Below the pieces are notes generated by a model. It searched no databases and had not been told where the DNA came from. It worked only from the letters and a program-made list of their open reading frames with translations. 64,000 bases of DNA from Molossus alvarezi (lineage: Eukaryota; Chordata; Mammalia; Chiroptera; Molossidae), in contig CM073896.1 in the NCBI GenBank assembly GCA_037176705.1, positions 18,178,708 through 18,242,707 of the forward strand, in the 5' to 3' direction. Made by a program: the position numbers and the translations under genes. Of the stretch, positions 34,593-47,500 are shown piece by piece. Position 1 is the stretch's first letter. Each line of letters starts with the position of its first letter.

Positions 34593-35475
34593 CTAAACAC
34601 AGTTATTCATATCATAAACCGAGGCAAGAGATTGCGAGACTTTTGCGCTTGAATCCCTCCGGGTACCCTTAAAGCCCTAAAAGGACTTCTTTGAGTAAAT
34701 CGGCATCTCCAAGTGTGGTGGCTGCCCTGTGTTTCGAGGCAGAGGAGCTCGGTTGGCAGAGATGAGGTGCTGATACACTTGTTTAGCAGTCCACAGAAAA
34801 TAGAAAGCCAAGTGCAGTGTAGGGTTGTTTTTAAAGTTCAATGTGCACAGTTTTTAAATTCTGAAGTTATCCTTCCTGTATGTTGAAATAGCCCTGTTTT
34901 AATGAAATTATAATAGACCATAGTTTTTAGTCTTTTTCACTGTCCTTACTTGATATAAAGTTGATCATCATATGTCAGTGCCCAAAATTTTATTTGACAT
35001 ATACTTGTCTATAAAATCCAAATGAATGAGCTCGCTGTAGGGTTGGGAGTTTGGTGGATGAACAAAATGTAACCTTGAGGTATGCATTCTCTTGACCTGG
35101 CCAGCCAAGGATCAAAGTGTGTGTGAATAGATAAGGTATGCATGAATATGGGTTTGGAAAGCCACCCCGAAAGGGACAATGGGCAATATGCCCAGCCGTG
35201 AATGAGTTTGTTATGATGTATCTCTGCTGAAAACATTAAGAGACAGGAAATATGCTGGACTTGACTGTATGGTCAGCAGAGACAATCTCAAGGAACTACC
35301 TAAAACACCATGTAACCTAGAGAATCACTTTGCAAATAAATTGGGCTGCATCCAGAGATCTGGAGCATTTGCTCCCTTGTGATGCTCCCCCTCACTCCAA
35401 GTATTGCCTGCTTGTAGTTCATTGCATTGCAACATCCCCAGCAGGCCGAGAGTCAGCACTCGCTGTCTGCCTCGA
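34593..35475. other. Intergenic, nothing recognised
   Basis: No coding or structural signal seen. Confidence 0.3.
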
Positions 35476-35476
35476 G

Positions 35477-35712
35477 GGTCTTTTTTTTTTTTTTTTTATC
35501 CTCACCTGAGGACATTTTTGCATTCATCTTCAGATAAAGTGGGAGGTAATAGGGAAGAAGAGAGAGAGACACATCGAGTGGTTGCCACCCACACGACCCC
35601 AGTCGGGGCTGGGGACAAACTGCAACCGAGGTACATGCCCTTAGCAGGTACCAAACCCGGGACTCTGGTCTGAGGGCTGACACTCTAACCACTGAGCAAA
35701 ACTGGCCAGGGC
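35477..35712 (-). mobile_element. Bat VES SINE, minus strand
   Basis: T-run, TATCCTCACCTGAGGACA, GA-rich core, CACTGAGCAAAACTGGCCAGGGC. Confidence 0.9.
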
Positions 35713-36735
35713 TCAAAGGTCATTTTTGAACATACAAAGGCGGGAAGAGAGCTGCATGTTCACTGTGTCGTAAATACAGTTAACAGTGAGTCTGGGACCC
35801 ACCAAGGAAGTCAGTGAACCTATACGATCCTGTAAGATGCATCACTTTCCAAGAGCCCAGAGTGCCAAGTGCTGTTCAGGCCCCTCACCTAACTAACTGA
35901 ATCATCATTGATGTGGTCTTGTTTCCCAGAAGGCTTTTGCAATGCATTCTCCACCCAGGGCTTCTGGGAGGTCTTAAAGGGAAGGCTGGTGAGCTCAGGA
36001 ACACGTCTTGCAATGGTGGCACCGCATTTGCTCCGAGTGACAGCTCCTGCACTGTCCCCACCCCACCTCCCATTGCTGGTTCCATGTGGTGTTTGTGGCA
36101 GGGGGAAGAACAGCTTACTTTTTCTCCGATTAAGGGCAACCACCACTGCAGAGTTTTAAATATGAAAACAGCCCTTTGGTCATTTACTCTCTGGCCCTAG
36201 TGGGAGAGTTGCAGGCTGACCCTCCCATGGGAAGTCCGAGGCTGTGTGGTGCCCAGCCCCGAGGGGCAGGTCAGAACCTCCTGCAGAGGTTTACAATGCT
36301 CCGGTGCCCAGGTCCATCCCAGGAGACCTGGTTCAGGGGGCTAAGATTCAGCACTGGAACCCATTTTTATTTGTGAGGCTTCGCAGTGATTCTGATAGAC
36401 TGATACTTGTCTAACACTTTGTCGCTGGACAGGACTCAGGTCCCTGACCTTCCCTCGGCTTCAGTGAGCCCCGCCCAGCCCCGTGTGAAGCCAGCAGACA
36501 TGCCCCTGAGCTCATGCTGGAACCACTCTGCTTTTTAGGCCCCGAAGTTGTTACGGTCCCATAAAGATACCCACACGGCGTTGTTACTCCGGTTACACTT
36601 TGTCAGCGTAGGCTGCTTGCTTTGTGGCAGGCTAACAAATTGTGGTGGTTATATTTAGGCCCTAAACATCCAAATTTAAGACCAGTCTTCATTATAGGAA
36701 TATGATGCCTTTCTGTCACTGACATGGATAATTTT
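35713..36735. other. Intergenic, nothing recognised
   Basis: This is moderately GC-rich unique-looking sequence. Short overlapping frames at 35.9-36.4 kb on both strands have no family match. Confidence 0.3.
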
Positions 36736-36737
36736 AT

Positions 36738-36936
36738 TCTTTTTGCCATCGCCCAGGGACATTTTCATTGATTTTTTGAGGGGGTGGGGGATAACAATGT
36801 AAGAGAGAAACATAGATCGGCCACCTCCCATGGCGCCCTGACCAGACCCCGGACCCACAGCCTAGGTATGTGCCCCGACTGGGGATCAAACCCCAGGCCT
36901 CCCAGTGCCAGGGACGGCGTTCCAACCGGCCGGGCC
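36738..36936 (-). mobile_element. Old VES-like SINE, minus strand
   Basis: CATTTTCATTGATTTTTTGAG, GATCAAACCCCAGG and CCAACCGGCCGGGCCC outline a diverged SINE. Confidence 0.65.
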
Positions 36937-38815
36937 CAGGTCCCGTTCTCGGTTGGCTTTGTTCTGCTCTCTCTCTCAGTTAGAAATCAAGGGTGCCTCT
37001 TTCCACAGATGTCTTTTTGGTTACCTGAATGGGCTCCTCCATCTCATTGAAAGAAATAACTGAAACTCACTCTATATTCTTTTACTTATCTAAACAAGGG
37101 GGAAAGTATGCATCTCTGAATTTCTTATATGTTCCTACGGGGACTCTAGTAAAGTCATCTTGTCAAACTAAAATATGAATTAGTGGCCCCCTTTGGACAT
37201 TATTTTGTCTAAAGTGAAACCTGCTTCTGGACTGAAAGATAGACTTCCGAAGAAGGCTCCTGATAGCTCATTCACATTTATTTTTTCTCCTAATACTACT
37301 ATAAAAGCATTGATAAAAACAAACAAAAATGTCAATTTTTCAAAACAAAAATGCCAGCGTGTGCTGCATGAGAACCTCTGATCTCACACCAGATTGCCCC
37401 TGCCCGGCCCTCCTGCCTGGCCCTCCTGCCAGCACCCTGGCTGGGCGTCCTGTGTCTGTCCCCAGCCAGGACTCTCGGCCGGTCTCCCCATGCCAGGGCC
37501 CTAAGTGGCTGCCTGGCAAAGCTCCAGATTTCTCTGGGTCAGCCCCTGACCCCCCGCATCCATCCCTTCTCCTTAAGCATCCAGGTCACAAATCTCATGA
37601 AGCTCTCAATGCCCTGTCCAGCAAGCTAATCTCTTTTCCTCCTCAATCCCTCTCCCCAAAAACTGCATCATACTTAGGCCTCTTGACTCCCCAGTGCCCC
37701 TGTTTTAGTAGATCCTGAACTCTCACTCCACTTGGTGGGGAATTCCCATCAGCAAAGCTCAGCAGGCTGAGCAAGGCGGGAGGCAGCTCTGCATACCTGG
37801 GACACTCCAGGAGCCAGATCACCGGGCAGGTCATCTCAGCCTGTCTGTGGAGCCCTTGCAGAGGTGCCATTTACCTCCTGAAAGAGCCCAGAGCTGCCAC
37901 ATTGGCCTGAAAGGCACAAGAGCCCCGCAGTCCTTGGGGCATACAGTGTGCTGGGGAATGACCCTTAGAGGGCCTGTTAGTGAGGGTGCATGACCCACCA
38001 AGGAATCCAGGCACAAATGGATGCTCTCTGAGTGATGAAACAAGGTAGGCTTCCAGAGTCCAAAATATGGGGAAGAAACATGCTTTGGGCTGGAATGACC
38101 AGAAAAGGCCACCCCCAACTGTGGGGAAGGCGGGCATCACCTCCTCCAGTCTCTCTTCACCTTTAAAACCCCCGATGAGCAGGAACGTGGGCCCAGTAGA
38201 GAAGTTCGTGTTTGGGATTGGCCAAAAATAACCTAACCTACGAGATGGGTAGGGAGAGCGCACAAAAGGGTGGAGAGAGAGCCAGAGGAGAGTCCTAAGT
38301 GGCGGGGGTCTGCAGCAGCCCACGCAGGGACTTCCCGCCTGATTCTGGCCCCAGACACAGCCTCAGTCGGGACCGGCAGGGGACCCTTTGGCCTTTCCTC
38401 CCTCTTTGTTACTCTGTGGGATGGTGTCAGCCACTGGGAGCCAGGTTGCTGCTCTGCCCTGTGCGGGAGTCTCCAGGAGCGGGCCCTCGCTCCTGGTCCT
38501 GCCTGGTCCTCCAGCAGGGTCTGCAAATACTAGAGAGCGTTTATAGGTAAAAATTGCTTCCAATCAAGTAAAATTCATTTGAACATTCTTCTGTGAGTTT
38601 GCCGAAGGCCACCTGTCACCTCTGAGGATCCTGCTGGAAACCTCTCTGTCACCAAACTTAGGCTGGAGATTCACCCCACCACCCCACCCCCACCCCCACC
38701 CCCACCCACACACACACACCAGCAGGAGAGACAATCTGCTCCACCGAGTCAGGGTCTTTTTCTCCCTTTGGGGAAAACAGGAAACAAGCAAGCAAGCCAA
38801 TGAAATTACGCTCAG
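36937..38815. other. Intergenic, no gene seen
   Basis: GC content rises toward 38.3 kb. A CCCCA/CA-rich short repeat lies at about 38677-38721. No exon recognised. Confidence 0.3.
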
Positions 38816-39149
38816 ATTGTATTGATAGAAACACGAAAACAAACTCCGGAGGCTTGCGCCTCGAGGGCGCGTTATAAGCGTTAGCCCAAAACATCAGGAA
38901 AGTCCCTAAGTCTCCTGGTGCACAGGAAGCGGTGGGTGGTCGGCTGCGGATCTGCACCGGGCCCAGGGATGTGCCCACCGCGAAAAGGGAGGCAAGGAAA
39001 GTGGAGGGGCAGCCTTTTGTGGGCGCTTGCCTCCCCCTCGAGTTTCGGGTGCTTGGAGCTTGTGATAATCCCCAACCCCTGGGTAAGGGGGACCGTGAGG
39101 GAGTTTGAGGAGCAGCAGGATTGGGGGGCGGGGATCCTGGGCTTGCGTG

Positions 39150-39690
39150 GGTGTTGGGGGAAACCCGGGTTGCGATGGGCGGGGCCGGGGAATCCCAGGC
39201 TGGCGGTGCGTGCGAATTCCTCCGGTGCGCACGGCCCCTGAGAGGGGCACACAGCCCACGATGGACTCCGCGCGCAGACCCCACTTCGGCCCTGCAGGGT
39301 CAGAATTTGGGTTGTGAAAGGCGAGCCCCTCCGCCCGCCGCCGCCGACACTGGTGGGATCCGGCCGCGAGGGTCTCCTGCCCCGCCGCCCGAGCCGGTCC
39401 CCTCTGGCCACCGACGGCGCGCGGCCGCGGAGTGTGACCGTCGGCGGTTCCTGCGGTCTGGCGGGCCGCCCGCTGGGAAACCGGCCTCAACTCGATCCCG
39501 AGCGCGTCTCACTGAGGTCATGGGAAGCAGGGGGCGGGGGCGCGGGGAGGTGGGCAGAGTCGGAAGGAAGCTCAGCGATGGACCTCCTGGCCTGTCCCAA
39601 GCGCGGTGTCAGCCAGTGGCTCTGGGCGGCCCGGCCCGGCACGCCCGACAGCCGCGGAACTGCTGGTTCAGGGAGGAAATCGGGCTTAAA
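39150..39690. promoter_or_regulatory. CpG-rich segment, possible promoter
   Basis: By eye this is the most CpG-dense part of the window. It has GCCCGCCGCCGCCGACACTGG, GACGGCGCGCGGCCGCGG and GCAGGGGGCGGGGGCGCGGG (GC-box-like). Long frames on both strands (for example 39121-39711 plus and 38906-39490 minus) reflect scarcity of stop codons in GC-rich DNA and resemble no family I know. It lies about 7.5 kb beyond the ERCC6L2-like gene end. A non-coding RNA promoter or enhancer is possible. Direction is unknown. Confidence 0.5.
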
Positions 39691-39829
39691 ACGTCACTAC
39701 TCCAAACCTAGCCTGGCCCCAGCTGAGCGGGGAAGCAGGCCCTCCAGGTGTGCGAAGTCTACCTCCAGTCTGAACCCCACCCACACCCCACCGCTGCCCG
39801 TCTCCCGCCCACACCCCTAAGATCTTCCC

Positions 39830-41395
39830 TGCAGCTGCCTTCCCTACCGTCCACCTTCCTCCTGCCATCAAAGTCGGCGCCCTCGGCCAGGTGCGGGTCC
39901 CATCCTGTCATCATGACCTAGAGAGAACGTCTCCAAAATATTTCCCAAATCCCACTGCCAAGGGCCCAAGGTCCTACCCCTCTACTTCCCATCTGGATGC
40001 CTGCAGACCTTTCCCTGTCTCCCTAGGCTTCATCCTCCTCCCGCCCTAATCCATTTTTCCACCGATGCTTCCCCCAAGAGCTTGCTAAAACACAGGGACC
40101 TCAAGGGTTGTAAACTTCCTGTTTGGTCTGGTGAGCAGGCCCTGGGGGCTTGAGCTCCGAGCATGTGGGCTCACATTTATTGAGAACTTACTATGTTGCA
40201 TTTGATAGACACTTCAAGTGGATTTTCTCACGTCATTGCCCAATAACCTTTCTGGGTATTATTGTTACCTGTGTTGTATAGAGAAAGAAAGGGAGGCACA
40301 GTGTCATGCAGCTTGTGAGCAGCAGAGGCAGTCCCCAGCCAGGCTGTCTGCCCTGAGTCTGCTTCTCCAGCCCAGCAGCGCACTTCTGCTGAAAGCCCTG
40401 ACCTTCCTAACAAGCATGGAATGACCCACAGCACCAGCTGCTTCTGGGGGCTGGGTGGCAAAGACCATCTGTTAACTAAGTGGATGGGGCAGGTGGATAT
40501 CAGGTCTGGTTTGATCTGGAATTCCTCAGAGGCCCCGTTGCTCTTCCACCCACCTTTAATGGATCAGTCATCTTAGTTTTGGGGCACCGACAAGTTAGAA
40601 CAGTGTCTACATTTAGCTTCTTCTGGTGCTCACCTTACATCTTCCTCTACCCTCTTGCTTGGCAGCATCCTGGAAACACCACAGGTGTCCTAACCCCAAA
40701 ACAGACTTGTGACATTCTCCTCCCTTTCCCACAAACACAGGCTCTTAGTGCCCTCCATACCCCACGTCCTCCCATCCTCAGCTTTGCCAAGCTTCAGTCT
40801 CAGGCCACTTCCTTTGCATGTGAATGAGGCCCTGTCTGGGCTGCCTTTGTCCTGGGAGGGGTGGGATTTCTATTATTAATTCGTGGCTGGGAAATCAGGA
40901 GTCAGCAATGGTTCCCCTTCCAGGACCCACAAATCACACCGCAGGGTTCCCTGGCCCCCACTTCCTGCATAAGAATTAGGATGATTCCCCCCACCTGCCC
41001 TACCATGACCTGGATAAAGTGGACTGAGACTTGGAGGCAACAGTAAACAGAGACCATCTGACTAGTGTTTGCTCTGGCGAATCCCTGTTGTTTATTCCTG
41101 TGAACTTATCTATTCTGTAATACTTGTGCTTTTTTTTCTTCCTGGAATACATTTCCTACAAGCAGCACTTTTGCTTCTGTATGTAACTTGAATTAATTTT
41201 TCTGTATAGATCCACAACATGAAATTCAAAGGATGCAAAAGAGCACACAGTTTTCCCCTCACTCGGGGGCAAGCTCCGCTGTCCCTCACTGGTACCAGCT
41301 TCTTGTGGGTCTTTTTCAGAAACCGTCCACACATTTATAAATATGCTTTATTTTTTTAACTGTGTTTTTAATTAAGGCTTTCTATGTTAACACTA
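39830..41395. other. Intergenic, with a MIR fragment
   Basis: No exon seen. A MIR-like stretch is listed separately. Confidence 0.3.
40168..40370 (-). mobile_element. MIR fragment
   Basis: ACATTTATTGAGAACTTACTATG, GAGAAAGAAAGGGAGGCACAG and CAGCTTGTGAGCAGCAGAGGC follow the reverse-complemented MIR pattern. Confidence 0.6.
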
Positions 41396-41413
41396 AAAAG
41401 TATACAAATTGAG

Positions 41414-41660
41414 CCCTGACCAGTTTGGCTCAGCGGTTAGCTCAGAACAAAGGGGCATGGGTTTGATTCCCTATCAAAGGCTCATGCCTGGGTTGCAGGT
41501 TTGATCTCTGGCCCTGGTCGGGGTCGTTTGGGAGGCAACCAATCGATGTGTCTCTCTTACATCAATGTCTCTCTCTCACATCAGTCTCTCTCCCCCCCGC
41601 CCCCCATCTAAAAATCAATGAAAAAATACCCTCAGGTGAGGATTAACAAAAACAACAACA
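41414..41660 (+). mobile_element. Bat VES SINE with perfect target-site duplication
   Basis: CCCTGACCAGTTTGGCTCAGC to CCTCAGGTGAGGATTAACAAA. AAAAGTATACAAATTGA flanks it at 41396-41412 and 41661-41677 (17 bp, perfect). Confidence 0.93.
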
Positions 41661-41677
41661 AAAAGTATACAAATTGA

Positions 41678-43790
41678 TTCTTTGAAAAAAATCAACCCAG
41701 TTTCAGAATAGAGCACTGAGATTCTCAACACTGAACTTGGACCATGCTCATGGCACATGCTCCGTTACTCAATCAAATGGGGCTGGGGCGGGAATAGGGA
41801 GGTGTCGCCTCAAACAGAGACCAAAAAGAGTTCCGCCATCTCCTCTGGTGCAGAACAAGAACAAGGAGGGTGTGAGACATACAAGAATTAAATGAGATGT
41901 AAAACCATCCCCATAGGAGGCGAGCTGGGTGTTGCATTTGGTGACTGCGGTAACTACACGTTCTAACAATCCTGAATGTATGTCCAAGAAAGAGTAGCTC
42001 TCTTTTTCTCAGGATGAATTTTTCTATTTTTCCAGTGAGGGGTGTTTTGGTGTCAGCACTTGTCTACAGAGACCGTCTAACTCTCAGGTTCACATCTGTT
42101 CTCTTAAACATTCATTGCTTCCCGGAAGGGAACTGAAGTACCACCTGGAAAGTGCTAGCTAACTATTGTTCCAGCAACACCTGATTCAACTCCTGGGCCT
42201 GTTCATGGTCTAGTCGCTTCATAAACAGGGGCGGACCAGCGTGCACCATGCAACTCCAAGGCTTTTCCTCCCCTGATCAGAGTCCCTGTCTCAGTGTGTT
42301 TTCTTCCCATCCTTTGGTGGAGGTGCTTGTGACCACAGAGGAAGGTATAAGCAGCATGGATGAAGGGAAGTCAGGGACACAGATGATTAAAATCTGCCAG
42401 ATCGGTCTACGTGTACTCGGGAAAGAGTCCATTTTGCTTTTCTAGATGGGATGAGGTGACCTGTGACATCACACAGCGAGCCACTTCCTGACTGTTCTGT
42501 CCCTTGCTTGAAGGCTGTGCTCCTGGCTGTCCTCGTACTTCTGTGCCAGTCCCTGGTCTCTTCAGCGGGATCCCCTTCTCAGCTTGTCCTTCCTGTGTCC
42601 TAGGATGCTCCCTTCGGTCTAAGGATCGTCTCACACCACACAGCCCCACTCACTTTCATGCTTCTAACTAATCTGAATGGGGGTGAGGGCAAATCTTCCG
42701 CACCACCTGACCTCTCTCCTGAGTTTCGGACGCACAACCCCATTGCTCGGTGTGACCATACCCTGTCGGATGACCTATGGGCACATCACACTTGTGTCCA
42801 AAACAGAATTCTTTATTTTTAACTCTACACTCATCCTCCTGTATTTAACTCCTAACTCAATGATTTTACTGTCCGTCGTTGACCTTAATACTAAAATCTG
42901 AGCACGATCTTTTTTTTTTCATCAGCTGCTCGCATTTCACTTGCTATGTCTACACAGTCAGAGTCTTAAGTATCTCGACACTACCTCCTCCTTTCCAGTA
43001 CTTAGCACGTACCCAGGCTGAGCCATTGCAGCGGCTCCGAGTCTTTCACTTTCGAAATCTAGGGAAGCCTCCCGCATCCGGCTGAGCTTTGATAGGAAGC
43101 ACACGAAGTGGCTGAAGCAAAGGAACATTGCAGCGGAAGGCTGGTTTAGGGGTGGCGTGATGGAGCGGCTCAGTGAGCATTCCCGGGGCGCGTCGCCGTC
43201 TCCCCATCAGTCCTCCTCTCCCGCGAAGCTGGCTGGGCTCTCAGGCTGCGCGAAGCGGCGGAGGGTCCGGAGAAGCTCCAGGCGTGCTTCCGACTCCCAG
43301 TCCTGTGGGGAAGGGCCTGGCCTGAGTCCCGAGTCACACTGCCACCCGGGGAGGAGCCCCCGAGTCGCGGACTGCAGGTGGTGGGAGGTGGGACGGAGGC
43401 AACCACCGGGAGCAGCAGGACCTGACAGGGAGCAGACCCCTGGGAGCCCTGCACACATCCGACTCCACATGGAACCTCCAGCACTTCCCCAGGGCACGTG
43501 GTACCCTCGAAGTCCTGTCGAGGTGATTCGACTTCTGTCGAGACTCGATTTTAATGATTGTTGAGCTTTTTCGTTTTGTTTACATGGATATTTTCATCAG
43601 TCACATGTGAGACTTGAATTTGAAAACGGCCATGTGGATGTGCCTGTGAACCGGCCAGGGAACGTGAGCAGGGCTGTGAGCACCTCCGGGGGCAGGGGGG
43701 GAGGACCACTGAATGCACCGGGGTTCAGCATCCGCAGCCGCCAGGCTGGGACCAGGGCTGATAAACCATCTCCTTCCCCTTCCGAACACA
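41678..43790. other. Intergenic, no gene supported
   Basis: A GC-richer patch with several CpGs lies at about 43160-43480, crossed by frames on both strands (43157-43564 plus). No splice-bounded or recognisable product. Confidence 0.3.
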
Positions 43791-43795
43791 CAGGA

Positions 43796-44632
43796 CATAC
43801 ACACACACACCACACACCACACACCACACACCACACACACATCACATACACCACACACACACATCACACACACCACACACACACACATACATCACACACA
43901 CCACACACATACATCACACACACCACATACACACAAACATCATACACCACACACATACATCACACACACCACTCACACACATCACACACACCACACACAC
44001 ACCACACACCACACACACACAAACATCACACACACCACACACACACCACACACCACACACACACAAACATCACACACACCACACACACACACCACACACA
44101 CACATACATCACACACCACACACACACATACATCACACACACCACACACATGCATCACACACACCACACACACACAAACACACCACACAAATATACACAC
44201 CACACACACACATACATCACACACACCACACACACACATACATCACACACACCACACACACCACACACACACATACATCACACACACCACACACATACAT
44301 CACACACACCACACACACACCACACACACACATCACACACACCACACACATACATCACACACACCACACACACACATACATCACAAACACCACACACATC
44401 ACACACACCAAACACACACCACACACACATACATCACACACCACACACACATACATCACACACCATACACACACATCACATATACCACACATAAACATAC
44501 ATCACACACACACACACACATACATCACACACACCACACACACACATACATCACACACACACACCACACACACACACACACCGCATGTACCACACATGCA
44601 CATGCACATACCACACACACATACACCTTCCT
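43796..44632. repeat. CA-rich complex tandem repeat, about 0.84 kb
   Basis: Irregular mixture of CACACACCA, CACATACATCA and CACACAAACATCA units. The plus strand is almost wholly A and C with scattered T and only isolated G, so every frame stays open as His/Thr-rich (plus) or Cys/Val-rich (minus) strings. Those frames are artefacts. Confidence 0.95.
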
Positions 44633-45950
44633 TCCTTCCCACTTCCTTTCCTAATGCTTGTGGGATCCTGGCTGAGATTACAAATGGAGCCCTTCCCTCT
44701 CTTCCTGCCCATGGCTGCATCACTCACTGAGGGGCCTCATTCGCAATGGTGGGCACCCCAGCTCTCTCCACAGCTCCACCAAAGACCTCCCTTTGGCCCA
44801 CCCGGCCGGAGTGCATACAACAGGTGCACGCTCCGGGAGAGGCCGCCCAGGCCCTGGGAGCAGTGGAGTGGTTCCATTGCTCTCTTCCTCTCCTTGGGTA
44901 AAAGCTGAACACTGATTTCCTAGACAGTTGAGTATGCATACTAAAGACATCAAACCTGGGGGCAATCAGTTTTCACCCTCCTTCCAAAAAATCCAAGGAC
45001 CTTGACCATTTTAACCGTGAGCTTCCCCTCCCAACTTCAGTGTTCTTTTTAATTATGTTTTCTCTCTTTTTTGAAAAAACCCACAAGGTATTGTTGTTTG
45101 TTGTTTTACAGAGATAATTCTGTTTACATTTATGCCCACTTTTTACTGTCACTGTTGATCAATCCCATTGCCCTGCAGACTGTCCACCCGGGGCCTCCTG
45201 CTCGCTGTGCAGCCCAGAACACCCTTTCCGCAGGGTTTGTTGGAGAAAACACTTGACGTGTGTCTTTTTCTGACAGGTGCTGGTTTCATCTCTTTATTAA
45301 CTGATCATATCCTGAAGAACTTTCCCACAGCTTTCGTGTTATCTGTAAGGGTGGTAAAGAAGGTGAGAAGTGGAAGACTGTCCGATGAATGGAAAGGCAG
45401 AGGTGATGCTGGGCCACCTGCTGTTCCTGGGTGTTCTTTTATGCAAACACATAGAAAGAAATACAGCTCTGAGAAAGCTGGACCCACAAAAGAGAAAATG
45501 ATTCATCATTATTACTTTGATTTTCTTTTATATGGTGTTCACCTCTTTCTGAGGACTATTGGATACGAGGCTATTCGGTTCTCAAATGGCCAAAAAACAT
45601 TTGGTCCATCCGCACCTCCTCAAAGGGACTGTCTATACTCTTAGTCTCCATCTCATCACTTTCTACATTAATTCACTGTAGTCTGGCTCCCAGCCCCAAT
45701 TCTACCTAAACATTTCTCACCGAAGTCATCAATGGCCACCGTATGGATTAAGTCCACCCAGAAGCCGACTCTGGAGTGCAGGTGGAGGCACATGAGAATC
45801 GTCGGGGTAACACCTGTGGAAGAGACCTGGAAAGGGGAGGGGGAGGTGGGGGCTCAGCCCTGACACCTGTGAAGGAGCAGGTGCCATGTGCACCGGGCTG
45901 CAGGCAGCTCTGGGAAGGTCTGGGCAGCTCATGTGGAGCTGGGACGCGAG
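44633..45950. other. Intergenic, nothing recognised
   Basis: The longest frame (45168-45644 plus) has no family resemblance or splice evidence. Confidence 0.3.
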
Positions 45951-46014
45951 TTGACCCGTATTGGCCAGAAATGTGAGCCCGCGTTAGCGCTCTGCTCAGT
46001 CACTGGCTGGGGGC

Positions 46015-46600
46015 TCCCGGGGGGCGGGGCCCGGCTCAACCGTGGGGGCGGGGCTGAAGGCCCCACAGCCAGAGGGCGGCAGTAGAGCTCCCCTCCCCCC
46101 TCCGGGCGCGTTCTCTCCTGCAGGAAGATGTCAGTGGTGTCCACGCTGCGGCGGCCACCGTGGGAACGAGTCCAGGGAATGTCTTCCAGCCTCTTCTCCC
46201 CTAGCCTCTCTGAAGCTCCGAGATTGTTGACCTGTTCCTGCTTCTGAGATGCCATCTTGCCTGGGCTTCTGTATATGCCTGGTTTGCCTCAACCGTGGCC
46301 GGCTGCCCTTTGAGAGAATTCTTTGCAGGTTCATCTTCATCCACGCGGGCTGTATACGTTGGTATCGTCCCCGCCTTGTCTCCAGGCCTTTTCCGCCATG
46401 TTCCGCCCCGTGATCTCACCCACACCCACGGCTGCACTACAATCCCAACTAGAACCAGGTCCTACCTCGGCAGCTCTCCGAGGGTCCCTGGGAGCCTCGG
46501 CCTGGTCACCCGTGCGCATGCCTCTCCCGGGCCCCCAGCCTGCTCAGAGCGCCTGCGCCAGGGACCGAGCCTGCAGTCCGGCCCCAGAGCACCGGGGGAG
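46015..46600. promoter_or_regulatory. GC-box cluster and CTCF-like motif, possible regulatory patch
   Basis: GGGGGGCGGGGCCCGG and GTGGGGGCGGGGCTG are GC (Sp1-type) boxes. CAGCCAGAGGGCG at 46066-46078 agrees with 11 of 13 positions of the CTCF core. CpG density is raised but below that at 39.2-39.7 kb. Function is inferred from motifs only. Confidence 0.35.
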
Positions 46601-46685
46601 TCTCCAACTGGAAAACTCTCCCAGGGTGGGTGCTGCCGTCACCGCTGGCACACTGCACGCCTGAAGTAAAACGCTAATTGTCTAT

Positions 46686-46873
46686 CAGGGGTGGGAACCT
46701 TTTTTCTGCCCAGGGCCATTTGGATTGTTATAACATCATTCATGGGCCACACAAAATTATCAACTTAAAAATTAGCCGCTGTATTTGGTCCGAATGTAGT
46801 GAGGCGTGTGATGTTACTTGGTATTGATTTCGTGGCCTTGTACAGCCCTCGAGCTGGACATTCCCCACCCCTG
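46686..46873. mobile_element. Non-autonomous hAT element (188 bp) with inverted ends
   Basis: Left end CAGGGGTGGGAACC and right end TTCCCCACCCCTG are inverted repeats. The interior (GGGCCATTTGGATTGTTATAA, GCCACACAAAATTATCAAC) resembles hAT miniature elements that I recall from vesper bats. No coding content. Confidence 0.7.
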
Positions 46874-47305
46874 GGCTCTCCTTTCTAGAGAAAACATTCC
46901 AAATCCTAATATTTGCATTAAAAACTCAGTCCCAGACGCATTTTCCACTACTCCCCTTCATTCTCTGTGTTCTGGCTCAGCATTTCCCAAAGCTGTGTTC
47001 CTTGGAACATTAATGCCTGTTACGAGATAAGCTGATATGCCACGAAAAAAGTCAAGTTTAGGAAATATTGCCCTCCTGGGAGGTTAAAATATACTTTCTT
47101 ATGTTAAAGGTTCTGAGAAGTATAACCTTTTTAAACCAGTTTTCCCAACTGACTTAGCCCCAGAGTTGTTTTTATTTTTTTCATTATACACTATAAAATT
47201 CCTATGGATCGCATAGTCCTGTATTCCACACAATGTAGACAGGAGACCCTGCTCCTGGCCGGTGGAGCGACTTACTGTTCCATCTCAGAGAGGGTGTCCA
47301 CGAGC
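46874..47305. other. Intergenic, nothing recognised
   Basis: AT-rich sequence without exon or clear repeat ends. Confidence 0.3.
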
Positions 47306-47308
47306 TCT

Positions 47309-47500
47309 TTTTCTTTTTTAAATTGATTTTAGAGAGAAGAAGGAAGAGAGAGAGAGAGAGAGAAAAAAAAGTTGATTTGTTGTTCTATTTGTTTATGCAT
47401 TCATTGGTTGATTCTTGCATATGTCCTGCTCAGACATCGAACCCTCAACCTTGGTGTATCTGGAGGACTCTCTAACCCACTGAGCTACCCCACCAGGGCC
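47309..47500 (-). mobile_element. Diverged VES-like SINE, minus strand
   Basis: TTAAATTGATTTTAGAGAGAAG, ATCGAACCCTCAACC and CCCACTGAGCTACCCCACCAGGGCC. Confidence 0.75.

Noticed and set aside
38658..39820. Overlapping frames of 170-210 codons on both strands in the CpG-rich segment
   Set aside because: GC-rich DNA has few stop codons. None has a recognisable domain or consistent splice sites.
43607..44654. His/Thr-rich frames of about 300 codons
   Set aside because: Artefact of the A/C-only repeat.
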